Below are positions 7,135 to 14,205 of a stretch of 16,044 bases of DNA, one piece after another. The stretch comes from CAZQAA01 sp964591255. Lineage in GTDB: Bacteria; Desulfobacterota; DSM-4660; Desulfatiglandales; Desulfatiglandaceae. Each line of letters opens with the position of its first letter. Position 1 is the first letter of the stretch. The stretch is taken from contig CAZQAA010000046.1 in assembly GCA_964591255.1 (NCBI GenBank), positions 1 through 16,044 on the forward strand, read 5' to 3'. The notes beneath the pieces were generated by a model that saw nothing but the letters and a program-made list of their open reading frames with translations, ran no database searches and was not told the origin of the DNA. Made by a program: the position numbers and the translations under genes.

Positions 7135-8334
7135 TTAGACGCTATATGCATACTCAGTCTTGACTGGAACTGACAGAATTTTAGTCACGTATAAGATGGC
7201 AAAAAGACTTGATATGCCTATATAATTAGACATATTGGAAGCCAGGAACAAAAAAACCGAAAAGGCGGTAAGCTCGGATATGATATCACTGCTGACCATC
7301 CGACCTCCTCTTGACCTCACTAAATTAATTATTTTGAAAAAAATCATTGCCCATAAAATCATATAAGACGCCGTCGGGATAATGCCATAGTGGAGCATCA
7401 TGATTACAAAACCATTATGGGGGGTCTTTTTCCTTTGATCTTCATGAAATTTAAGGTTCACACGCACTGCGTTTTTCCCTGTCCCTAACAAAGGATGTTT
7501 TCCAATAGCCTCGATGGAAGATATCAAGGCAGGAACTCGGCCGGACATCCTGTATCCCTGATACTTTTCAATTTCAACACGATTTTCGAGCATATTGATA
7601 TCTCTGAGCACTTGCCCTTTAAATATGAAAATACCGGCACAGAAGAGTAATATCAACAAGCCCATAGAAAATAGCCTTCTTAAGTTTGGACGAAAGGCCA
7701 ATATCACATAACAAGAGAGAGCTGCCGAAAAGGCAAGAAGTGCGCCCCTGGAACCAGTAGACAGCATTACCAAAATACAAACAAAGCTTATACATCCTAT
7801 TAAAATCTTCTTCCTCAATACCAAAACCCGGAAGAAAAGACAAATAGTTGAAAGCGCGCCAAAAGCGCACCAGTACGCTAGATTATTGGAATTTGCCATG
7901 GATAATTGCAAATCATATCTCAGGGCGAGTCGGAGAGGATTTTTAGGATGTGGACATAAAAAGAAAAAATGGCAAAAAAGAAAAAGGAGCAAGACAACCT
8001 TTGCGCGGTTGAAAAAATTCTGGTTTTTATTCAGTATAATAAAATCAGTAAACAGAACTGCCCAGAAAAAATAATATTTTAATGTAGTCGAATCCAGCTT
8101 GTGAACAGTGAAATCTATAAGGAACATTGAGGCTACAATCAGCCATGAGAGCATACATGGTAATTTAAATACTTGTGACGGGTTGCTGATAACTGCAAAT
8201 GCTGTTGCAGTTGCAAGAAGTGCAGCAGCAAAAACAGGCACATCTAATATGAGATGAAAAAATGCGCCTATGAAAAAATAGGAATACAGTATTATCTCAG
8301 CTATGATACCAAGCAGGTTGATTTTGCTCTCCAT
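7135..8334 (-). CDS. O-antigen polymerase/ligase-type membrane protein (Wzy/WaaL)
   Basis: This is a polytopic inner-membrane protein with about ten or more hydrophobic segments and one large periplasmic loop, the layout of Wzy polymerases and WaaL ligases (Wzy_C family). The core signature is visible, numbered from the upstream ATG at 8385: LSTGSRGALLAFSAAL (208-223), HPLLGTGKNAVRVN (297-310) and TPHNGFVIMMLHYG (321-334). I choose the ATG at 8334 because GGAG lies five bases upstream and the protein then starts directly before the first membrane helix (MESKINLLGIIAEI). An in-frame ATG at 8385 would add 17 non-hydrophobic residues behind a closer GAGG. In this locus, with a Wzx flippase, polymerisation of repeat units is likelier than ligation, but sequence alone does not separate them. 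Confidence 0.85.
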   Translation of the reverse strand: MESKINLLGIIAEIILYSYFFIGAFFHLILDVPVFAAALLATATAFAVISNPSQVFKLPCMLSWLIVASMFLIDFTVHKLDSTTLKYYFFWAVLFTDFIILNKNQNFFNRAKVVLLLFLFCHFFFLCPHPKNPLRLALRYDLQLSMANSNNLAYWCAFGALSTICLFFRVLVLRKKILIGCISFVCILVMLSTGSRGALLAFSAALSCYVILAFRPNLRRLFSMGLLILLFCAGIFIFKGQVLRDINMLENRVEIEKYQGYRMSGRVPALISSIEAIGKHPLLGTGKNAVRVNLKFHEDQRKKTPHNGFVIMMLHYGIIPTASYMILWAMIFFKIINLVRSRGGRMVSSDIISELTAFSVFLFLASNMSNYIGISSLFAILYVTKILSVPVKTEYAYSV

Positions 8335-8558
8335 CTTTACTCCGGCTAAATATTTCCCGCCTGAAATTCCAACCGGAGAGTCCATAAGCCTCTACCCCTG
8401 AAAGCCAAGCCTCCGAAGGATAGCACACTTGTCTTATGATGAAATAAATAGAATCGTGAAGGCATTGACCCGTGTTCAAAAAAGCGCATATGCTATGCTT
8501 ACGACTTGAGAAACTGCGGCATTTCAGTCGCCAAGATTTAATGGGCTGTAACAATCAG

Positions 8559-9686
8559 TTATGTTGCGTCCCAGGAAAGAACATCCAGAAAGCAACGGGC
8601 CAATTTCTGAGGGTCATGATTCAGGACAATGTATTCTCGGCATCTTCTTGCGATCAGGTGATATTCCCTGTCTTTCATTTTGATTAAGGATTTAATCGAA
8701 TTAGACATCTCACTATAATTTTCTACTGTCCGACCAAGACCATTAGACGAGATGATATTATCAGGGTCTACAACTTTTCGCGTTATAACAGGTGTGCCTG
8801 CAAACAAAGACTCAAGGAATGTATTGGAAAAACCCTCATAGAGAGAAGTATTCAATAAAAGATATGCATGTGATAGAAATTCTTGTATTTCGGACCGCTT
8901 CAAATAGCCAACAAACTTGACATTGCTCAGTCTTTCCAATGCAGTCAACGCCTGCTTTGTTTCAATATCCAAAGAGGCAGAAGTTTGTCCCGCAATCCTG
9001 AACTCAAATTGTGGCAGTTCCTTCACCACCTGTAACAGTGCTGGCAGATTTTTTTGATGCTGAAATATCCCTATCCAGGCGATATATCTGCGTCTTTTAT
9101 GTGGCATGATAGGTGTGCTTCCTACACTTGATATGTCAAAAGGATTTGGTATTTTAGCTACTTTTTGGGGAGAGAATTTTTTTTTCAGTCTTTGGGACTG
9201 GTAACTATTTTGGCAGATAATTCTATTGGAACACTTGAGGCCAAAAAAAAATGATGTTCGCTGCAGCAGCCCCAGCCTCTCTTTTATTCTGGAATCTGCT
9301 TCCATATCATTGGCCACCCTATAGATAAATGGTATTTCCAACATCTTGCAGACAAATGCTAGGGCCCCAGTAACAGTCCCAGCAACTCCCTGCACCACGA
9401 TATCAGGCCCATATCTTTTGATGGCGCTTGACAAGGCTGGTATTATCTTGGAAATCCAGTCGATTTTCCCTTCATACCGGTCAAAATCAAAGCATTCGAT
9501 TATCTCCACTAAATCATTGTAACCTACGTATGCTTTGGCTCCTGTCCAAGTCAGCACTCCCACCCGGCAACTGTTTGCCGCAAAACCTTTGATCCATGAA
9601 TACCACTGAACTGTCGCACCTCCCACAGGATAACAAGCATCTTTCAATAAGTACGGCATGTTCAGGTCAAAATATAGGATTTTCAC
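8559..9686 (-). CDS. GT4 glycosyltransferase (GTG start)
   Basis: This predicted GT-B retaining glycosyltransferase has 375 residues. The N-terminus (MKILYFDLNMP, then PVGGATVQWYSWIKG) and DIVVQGVAGTVTGA (95-108) form the acceptor domain. IPNPFD (179-184), WIGIFQHQKNLPALLQ (204-219) and the E-x7-E motif E284-GFSNTFL-E292, followed by SLFAGTPVIT, form the donor domain. It starts at GTG (9686), supported by AAGGAGA about eight bases upstream. It follows the sulfotransferase after 79 bases that contain a 10-bp direct repeat. A 224-base gap separates it from the polymerase start at 8334. The sugar it transfers is unknown. Confidence 0.9.
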   Translation of the reverse strand: MKILYFDLNMPYLLKDACYPVGGATVQWYSWIKGFAANSCRVGVLTWTGAKAYVGYNDLVEIIECFDFDRYEGKIDWISKIIPALSSAIKRYGPDIVVQGVAGTVTGALAFVCKMLEIPFIYRVANDMEADSRIKERLGLLQRTSFFFGLKCSNRIICQNSYQSQRLKKKFSPQKVAKIPNPFDISSVGSTPIMPHKRRRYIAWIGIFQHQKNLPALLQVVKELPQFEFRIAGQTSASLDIETKQALTALERLSNVKFVGYLKRSEIQEFLSHAYLLLNTSLYEGFSNTFLESLFAGTPVITRKVVDPDNIISSNGLGRTVENYSEMSNSIKSLIKMKDREYHLIARRCREYIVLNHDPQKLARCFLDVLSWDAT

Positions 9687-9718
9687 ACTCGATGTTCTCC
9701 TTGAGAAAAATATCTATG

Positions 9719-9750
9719 CCGGCTGGTTTGAACAAATCTCCCGGCTGGTT
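9719..9750. repeat. Direct repeat of CCGGCTGGTT, 22-base period
   Basis: Two identical 10-base copies lie at 9719-9728 and 9741-9750, in the gap between the sulfotransferase stop and the downstream GT ribosome binding site. A 22-base period is about two helical turns. An imperfect stem-loop (9748-9772, arms GTTGT/ACAAC and an inner AGCA/TGCT) overlaps the second copy and the sulfotransferase stop codon. No function can be assigned; it may be a small tandem duplication. Confidence 0.4.
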
Positions 9751-9765
9751 GTAAAAGCAGCCTGC

Positions 9766-10539
9766 TCACAACAGCTCAGGACCGGATCTTTTACTCAATT
9801 CCTCTAAGTTATTATATAATCTATTAACCGGGCGAGAGAAAAATTTTGCCTGTGACCATTCAAATAATGAAAATATTGCTGAACGGGCACTTTCCTGAGA
9901 CCTGTACAATGACTTCCTTCTGCAATCAACAAGCGGTAAGCCTATGAACTGTTCAAGCTCTTTAAATATTGAATCAGAGGTCATTAAGTTAGAATAATTG
10001 ACTGCCAAAAATGGGATACCGCGGTTATTTTTTAAATAGCGAACGCATTGAGAGTTATACAGATACCAAGCAGCAATAGATTTCCAATATCTCTTGGTTT
10101 TCATTATGAAGTTAAGAGGTGCAAGACCTCGCTGGTAATGTTTACTTACCTCCCGTGGAGATCTGTATACAAAAACAATTTTATGCTCCGGCAAGACAGA
10201 TTTCCAAAACTGATAGGTCAAGCATGTTCTGGGATCTTTAAATCCCCAAGCCTCGTGCCTCCTATTTAAAAAGTTGACTAGAGTTACAGCTCGAACCTGC
10301 AGTTTGCTGAAATTTCGAGGAATGGCATCATCGATAGATTTTACTACGTCCAGACTGAAGTTATCACCGCAAGCCAAAAGCTCTTTATTGATTTCCTGAG
10401 TCTCTTTTCTTTCATACTGATTGCCCTCATCGTATTGTATGGAAATATCAAAGTTTCCCATATCTATTCCAGACTGATGTAATATTTGTGAAACCAAAGT
10501 GGTACCAGACTTATGCATGCCCAAAACTATATATATCAT
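9766..10539 (-). CDS. PAPS-dependent sulfotransferase family protein
   Basis: It probably transfers sulfate from 3'-phosphoadenosine-5'-phosphosulfate to a sugar of the polysaccharide. The N-terminal P-loop-like 5'-phosphosulfate-binding motif is GMHKSGTTLVSQIL (7-20). The 3'-phosphate-binding segment is VFVYRSPREVSKHY (122-135), with R126 and S127 in the expected places. GFKDPRTC (99-106) matches the GxKDPR-type motif of this sulfotransferase group. At 257 residues it is normal for a bacterial carbohydrate sulfotransferase. No signal peptide or membrane helix is present, so it should work in the cytoplasm, where PAPS is made. The ATG lies 7 bases after the flippase stop, so the two are almost certainly co-transcribed. 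The acceptor position (N or O) is not predictable. Confidence 0.85.
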   Translation of the reverse strand: MIYIVLGMHKSGTTLVSQILHQSGIDMGNFDISIQYDEGNQYERKETQEINKELLACGDNFSLDVVKSIDDAIPRNFSKLQVRAVTLVNFLNRRHEAWGFKDPRTCLTYQFWKSVLPEHKIVFVYRSPREVSKHYQRGLAPLNFIMKTKRYWKSIAAWYLYNSQCVRYLKNNRGIPFLAVNYSNLMTSDSIFKELEQFIGLPLVDCRRKSLYRSQESARSAIFSLFEWSQAKFFSRPVNRLYNNLEELSKRSGPELL

Positions 10540-10546
10540 CGTTCAA

Positions 10547-12037
10547 TCATTTACACATTTTTTCTATTATATTACTGGCCCAATTCAATGGATCAGGAAT
10601 CTCAAATGGCAGCAATATATTTATTGTCCTATAAAATCTATCTCTATAAAAAATACCGACAAGAATCAAAAACAGCAGAACGGAAGCCAAAAAATAAATT
10701 GGCAACAGAATAAGCTTAAAATTAATAAATTGTAAAACAAGCAAACAACAGGCCAATGACATGGGTGCTATTAATGTTTTTAATATGTCTTTAAAGAAAA
10801 CCTTTAAAGAAAACAAGCTTGATAACAAAAAATAAGCATATAAACCAGATATTATACTTGCAATACATCTACTCAGGGCAACTCCTTTTTCTCTAAGAAA
10901 AGGCGTAAGCACTAACAAGAAAAAAAGTATACAAAAACTTTCTAAGATAGTAATTTTAAGCCGATATTTTGGAGACATCAAAATAAAAATAGCCCGGCCT
11001 AAAGGGATACGAATAAACAATATCAGTATGGCAAAACACAAAATTATACTTGGCAACACCGCATCCATATAGCCATGTCCAGCTAAAACTAAAATGGCAG
11101 ATGGGGAAAGTCCTATTACTAAAAAGACCATAGGAGATACAGCATAACAAATTATAGCCAACGATTGAAAAAACTGCTTTTGAAAGACTATGGAATCATC
11201 CTTGTACCTTGCAAAATTTGAGGTGATTACCTTATCGGTAGACTCCAGCATTGTTAACAGGATATTGTATATCTTTTTTGCTATATAATAAATCACCAGC
11301 GAAGAAGGCCCAAGAAAAGTTGTAACTATCCAATTATCGCCTTGAGACCTAAAATATGTCAAATAACCTTCAAAATAAAAGGGCCAGGATTCTTTCAGCA
11401 ATTTTTTAGCTGGGTAAAATCTCCACCATGTGCTGAAGATCACCTTTTTTAATAAATATAATGCAACAATGCTATAAGTTATATCGCTAAGAACAAATCC
11501 CAGCAAAATGCCCTTGAGTCCCAAAATGAAAAATAAACCCAAAGTGATAGATGCGTTCATAATAGACTGAATAACATTAAGCACAGAGAGCTGCCGGAAG
11601 GAAGAATTTGCCCACATTAGATGATATGTAACCTTTTTCAAACCTATTACAAAGCAAGCAAACGCCATGATATTAACTAAATCTATATAATCTGCACTAT
11701 GAAACAGTAATATTGAAATATCTTTAGAAAATAAAAAAACAAGAATTGAATAAAAGACCGTACCAGTAAGTATTATAGCAGCACCAGTTAATATGATTGA
11801 TCGTGCTGTATCAATGTCTTTTTTCAATAGTGAGGGAAGAGACCTTATAAAGCTCGGCAACAGGCCAAAACCAAAAAATAAGGTAGACATTCCGCCTAAC
11901 ATTTCATAAATTGGAAGCAAAGATAGTTCCAATTTGGTAAGATGGCGGGTATAAAAGGCCAAAACTGCCATACCCAAGATCTTTGAAAAAATGTCTCCTG
12001 AAAGGAGCTGTGCGATATGTAGGATCGCTCTTTTCAA
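10547..12037 (-). CDS. Wzx-type polysaccharide flippase (MOP superfamily)
   Basis: This is a predicted inner-membrane flippase that moves lipid-linked repeat units from the cytoplasmic to the periplasmic face. It has 496 residues and about 12-14 hydrophobic segments spread along the whole length, with charged cytoplasmic loops. The N-terminal segment (LLSGDIFSKILGMAVLAFYTRHLTK) is typical of the polysaccharide transport proteins in the MOP superfamily. The start is TTG at 12037: AAGGTGA lies just upstream, and the next ATG would remove the first helix. The gene is very AT-rich (about 25% GC in the hand-counted bases 10801-10860), as often seen for wzx. It follows the deacetylase-like gene after 40 bases and precedes the sulfotransferase by 7. 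Its presence argues for a Wzx/Wzy-dependent rather than ABC-dependent pathway. Confidence 0.9.
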   Translation of the reverse strand: MKRAILHIAQLLSGDIFSKILGMAVLAFYTRHLTKLELSLLPIYEMLGGMSTLFFGFGLLPSFIRSLPSLLKKDIDTARSIILTGAAIILTGTVFYSILVFLFSKDISILLFHSADYIDLVNIMAFACFVIGLKKVTYHLMWANSSFRQLSVLNVIQSIMNASITLGLFFILGLKGILLGFVLSDITYSIVALYLLKKVIFSTWWRFYPAKKLLKESWPFYFEGYLTYFRSQGDNWIVTTFLGPSSLVIYYIAKKIYNILLTMLESTDKVITSNFARYKDDSIVFQKQFFQSLAIICYAVSPMVFLVIGLSPSAILVLAGHGYMDAVLPSIILCFAILILFIRIPLGRAIFILMSPKYRLKITILESFCILFFLLVLTPFLREKGVALSRCIASIISGLYAYFLLSSLFSLKVFFKDILKTLIAPMSLACCLLVLQFINFKLILLPIYFLASVLLFLILVGIFYRDRFYRTINILLPFEIPDPLNWASNIIEKMCK

Positions 12038-12077
12038 AGTATCACCTTATTGATAATCGCTATGTAATGACGGAAAA

Positions 12078-12896
12078 TTACGGCAAACTCCAGAGCCTAT
12101 CATAAGTAAGATATTTCACATTTGGGATCTTGTCCGTCATCTCTAGAAATATATTTAGGGTATCCCGAATTCGTTCACCGGAGGTGAGCCTGCGGTCAAA
12201 GGCATGATAATGACATGAAAAGATAAAGATCCCGTTTACTCTGCGGCATTTTTCAAATCCATCAAGCAGCTCGCTCATCCTTTGACTGGGCGTAACAGAA
12301 TAATATGATATCTCCTTGTGATCATTAAAATGCATCACATAAGGGTAGCGCATTTTTTTAAAAGTAGAATAATATTTGAAGCGTAAATAATGGATCACAT
12401 TCTCCGGTCCGATTGTACGGAAACTTGGGCGAAGCAAAGGAGGTATATTTATCAGATTTAAACCGTTTCTGACCACCGCGATGAAGCCCTCTCTGGCTAT
12501 TCCATTATTGGGGGGTATAAAAGTTGTTACAGAACAATCGAGTGTCGCCTCCAGGTATTGCTTCGCCTCCTTGGTTTTTTCCAACAAATTGGTGCCGGCC
12601 ACGTATTCGGGGAGCCCATGCGGTTTTACATGCTGATATCCGTGCAGACCTATACAAATATTGCCAGCACGTTTCTTTTCTTTTAAAAACGAAACGAGTT
12701 CCTGGTTTTTCTCTAGAGGAATGGGACTTGTCTGCCCTAAGACGGAACTGGGGACCGTTTTGAAATTGCCAGGAATGCGGAAAGGAGTCACTGATAAATT
12801 GACAGGCACTCTGTCCCATATGCCTTCATAGCACTTTATGAGATCCTCAGGATCAGTAAATGCGCAGGTGTCGTCATCTCTAATTAAAAATTTCAT
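12078..12896 (-). CDS. Polysaccharide deacetylase-like protein (NodB-like fold)
   Basis: It probably removes an acetyl group from an N-acetylated (or O-acetylated) sugar using a metal centre. Motifs, numbered from the ATG at 12896, are RDDDT (6-10, motif 1 type with Asp pair), LHGYQHV (84-90, the two metal-binding His of motif 2), FIPPNN (126-131) and a late CHYHAF (228-233) that could supply the catalytic His. At 272 residues and without a signal peptide it should be cytosolic, unlike most secreted CE4 chitin or peptidoglycan deacetylases. The frame is open to a TTG at 12926 overlapping the upstream GT, but I prefer 12896 because proteins of this group usually begin directly with MKxxIRDDD. 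The ribosome binding site is weak for either start. Acetyl donor sugar unknown; an amidohydrolase-like role is the alternative. Confidence 0.72.
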   Translation of the reverse strand: MKFLIRDDDTCAFTDPEDLIKCYEGIWDRVPVNLSVTPFRIPGNFKTVPSSVLGQTSPIPLEKNQELVSFLKEKKRAGNICIGLHGYQHVKPHGLPEYVAGTNLLEKTKEAKQYLEATLDCSVTTFIPPNNGIAREGFIAVVRNGLNLINIPPLLRPSFRTIGPENVIHYLRFKYYSTFKKMRYPYVMHFNDHKEISYYSVTPSQRMSELLDGFEKCRRVNGIFIFSCHYHAFDRRLTSGERIRDTLNIFLEMTDKIPNVKYLTYDRLWSLP

Positions 12897-12915
12897 GCCA
12901 AGTGACTCACTACTT

Positions 12916-14109
12916 TTAAAAAACAATCCTCATAATTTTATTGACAATCCTCTGAGCAAAGTCCTCTTGCCGAAACCGGAGCGCCTTTTTCCTTGCGTGC
13001 TCACCCATTTCCTTTAACTTATTGCGATTTTTGCTGCACCACAATATATGTTTCCTCAATGCCTCGACATCATCATATTGATATACGAATCCGTCTTTGC
13101 CATTCTCAATAATTGAACTCCAGCCGCACATATTAGAAGCGATAACCGGCACCTTGCACGCCATGGCTTCCAGGATAGTATATGGGCCCTTGTCAGCTAC
13201 AGAAGGCGAAACAAACACATCGGCTTTGTTATACCATTCCGGAGTATCTTGCAGCGCACCCAAAAAAACTGTATTGGAAGGGGAAATCTTATCAAAAACT
13301 GTAAGAACTGTCTTGCTTGTCCTTCCTCCCAGCACGAGTCTTCCATGTATATGTTCGAGAGCATTCCACGCTTCAAAAAGATAGCCGACACCCTTGATCA
13401 AACTCATATGAGACAGGTGGAGGACTGTGAAGGTTTCATTGTCCCTTATCCCTCTCCTTGGAGAAAAACGTTCACAATCCACGCCTATTACGTTTTTCAA
13501 AACGTGTATTTTGATCTCCGGGACCCCGCATTTGACAAACGTATCACTTACCATTTCAGATTCAACTAATAGGTAATCGATTGTATTAAAAAATCTGGTT
13601 AAATTTTCGACTCTTCTGGGATCAACATAGCTTGATGTGGACTTAACCGAAAACCTCGCCTCTTCCTTTCTGACCTGCTCCAAATTAAAACGAGGATGAA
13701 GAATCGGGGAATAGCCTATATTCTTGATGCCTCTGCCATGTGCAACTGCTGCAGTCATTGGGAAGCCCGGCTTTAAAAACAAAAGAACCGAAGCGGCTGC
13801 ATTTGTACGCTTTAGACTACAGCTTACCAAGTAATCGAAAAATTCCTCTCTGACACGGCGTTCGTTAAAGCAATATAGATGGCGAAGATAAGAAATACCA
13901 AGGTCTAATACTTTAAGGAATGCTTTATTCAAAAGTGAGGAAAAATATTTTTCAGGGATAGAAGTAGTCCGAACCTTATGGGAGGGACAGTAGATTTTGC
14001 ACAACGCATTAATTCCATGGAGATATTCGGCAAGAGAGGCAGCCTCATCACTTGGGCCTGAAAAGCCACGCCCGACCGGCACAAAAGTAACTATCGATAT
14101 CTTTTTCAA
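12916..14109 (-). CDS. GT4 glycosyltransferase (TTG start)
   Basis: This is a predicted GT-B glycosyltransferase of 397 residues. The N-terminus KKISIVTFVPVGRGFSGPSDEAASL (a run of about 25 residues, 2-26) carries the Gly-rich acceptor turn. The donor half has VLKNVIGVDCERFSP (203-217), HLSHMSLIKGVGYLFEAW (231-248) and the late motif D306-KGPYTIL-E314, followed by AMACKVPVIASN. In this E-x7-E type motif the first Glu is replaced by Asp, an unusual but conservative change. The frame begins at TTG (14109), immediately after an in-frame stop (TAA TTG), with only a weak AGAG upstream, so translation may be modest. It is the first clear glycosyltransferase of the cluster in transcription order. 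Sugar donor unknown. Confidence 0.87.
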   Translation of the reverse strand: MKKISIVTFVPVGRGFSGPSDEAASLAEYLHGINALCKIYCPSHKVRTTSIPEKYFSSLLNKAFLKVLDLGISYLRHLYCFNERRVREEFFDYLVSCSLKRTNAAASVLLFLKPGFPMTAAVAHGRGIKNIGYSPILHPRFNLEQVRKEEARFSVKSTSSYVDPRRVENLTRFFNTIDYLLVESEMVSDTFVKCGVPEIKIHVLKNVIGVDCERFSPRRGIRDNETFTVLHLSHMSLIKGVGYLFEAWNALEHIHGRLVLGGRTSKTVLTVFDKISPSNTVFLGALQDTPEWYNKADVFVSPSVADKGPYTILEAMACKVPVIASNMCGWSSIIENGKDGFVYQYDDVEALRKHILWCSKNRNKLKEMGEHARKKALRFRQEDFAQRIVNKIMRIVF

Positions 14110-14146
14110 TTAATCTCTATTGGAGTTATTAAGACGTTTATTGGCA

Positions 14147-14175
14147 ATACCAGGAATTCAATAATGGGATGTCAA
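14147..14175 (-). promoter_or_regulatory. Weak candidate promoter upstream of the GT4 gene
   Basis: The minus strand carries a perfect TTGACA (14170-14175) and, 17 bases later, TGGTAT (14147-14152), which matches the TATAAT consensus at only three positions. It lies in the 96-base gap between the beta-helix stop and the TTG start at 14109. The -35 hexamer lies largely within one arm of an inverted repeat. It may give the glycosyltransferase genes a start independent of the beta-helix gene. Confidence 0.25.
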
Positions 14176-14189
14176 TAAGTTATGACATC
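14168..14189. repeat. Perfect 7-bp inverted repeat (possible operator)
   Basis: The arms GATGTCA (14168-14174) and TGACATC (14183-14189) are exact reverse complements separated by 8 bases. The repeat lies 17 bases downstream of the beta-helix stop codon and covers the candidate TTGACA. No T-run follows it on the minus strand, so it does not look like an intrinsic terminator. A dimeric regulator site is more plausible. Confidence 0.4.
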
Positions 14190-14205
14190 GTCAGCTTAGA
14201 GGGTT

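Noticed and set aside
8386..8430. Possible GEMM (cyclic-di-GMP) riboswitch, because of AAAGCC and CCTCCGAAGG on the plus strand
   Set aside because: The conserved core and the paired stems of that riboswitch are not present, and the resemblance is on the strand opposite to the genes.
8297..8554. An 85-codon minus-strand frame between the GT gene and the polymerase gene
   Set aside because: It overlaps the start of the polymerase gene in another frame, has no recognisable domain or convincing ribosome binding site, and its composition looks like untranslated gap sequence.
12897..12926. TTG start adding ten residues to the deacetylase-like protein
   Set aside because: The extension overlaps the GT stop region and lacks proper ribosome-binding spacing, and homologues of this type usually begin directly before the RDDD motif.
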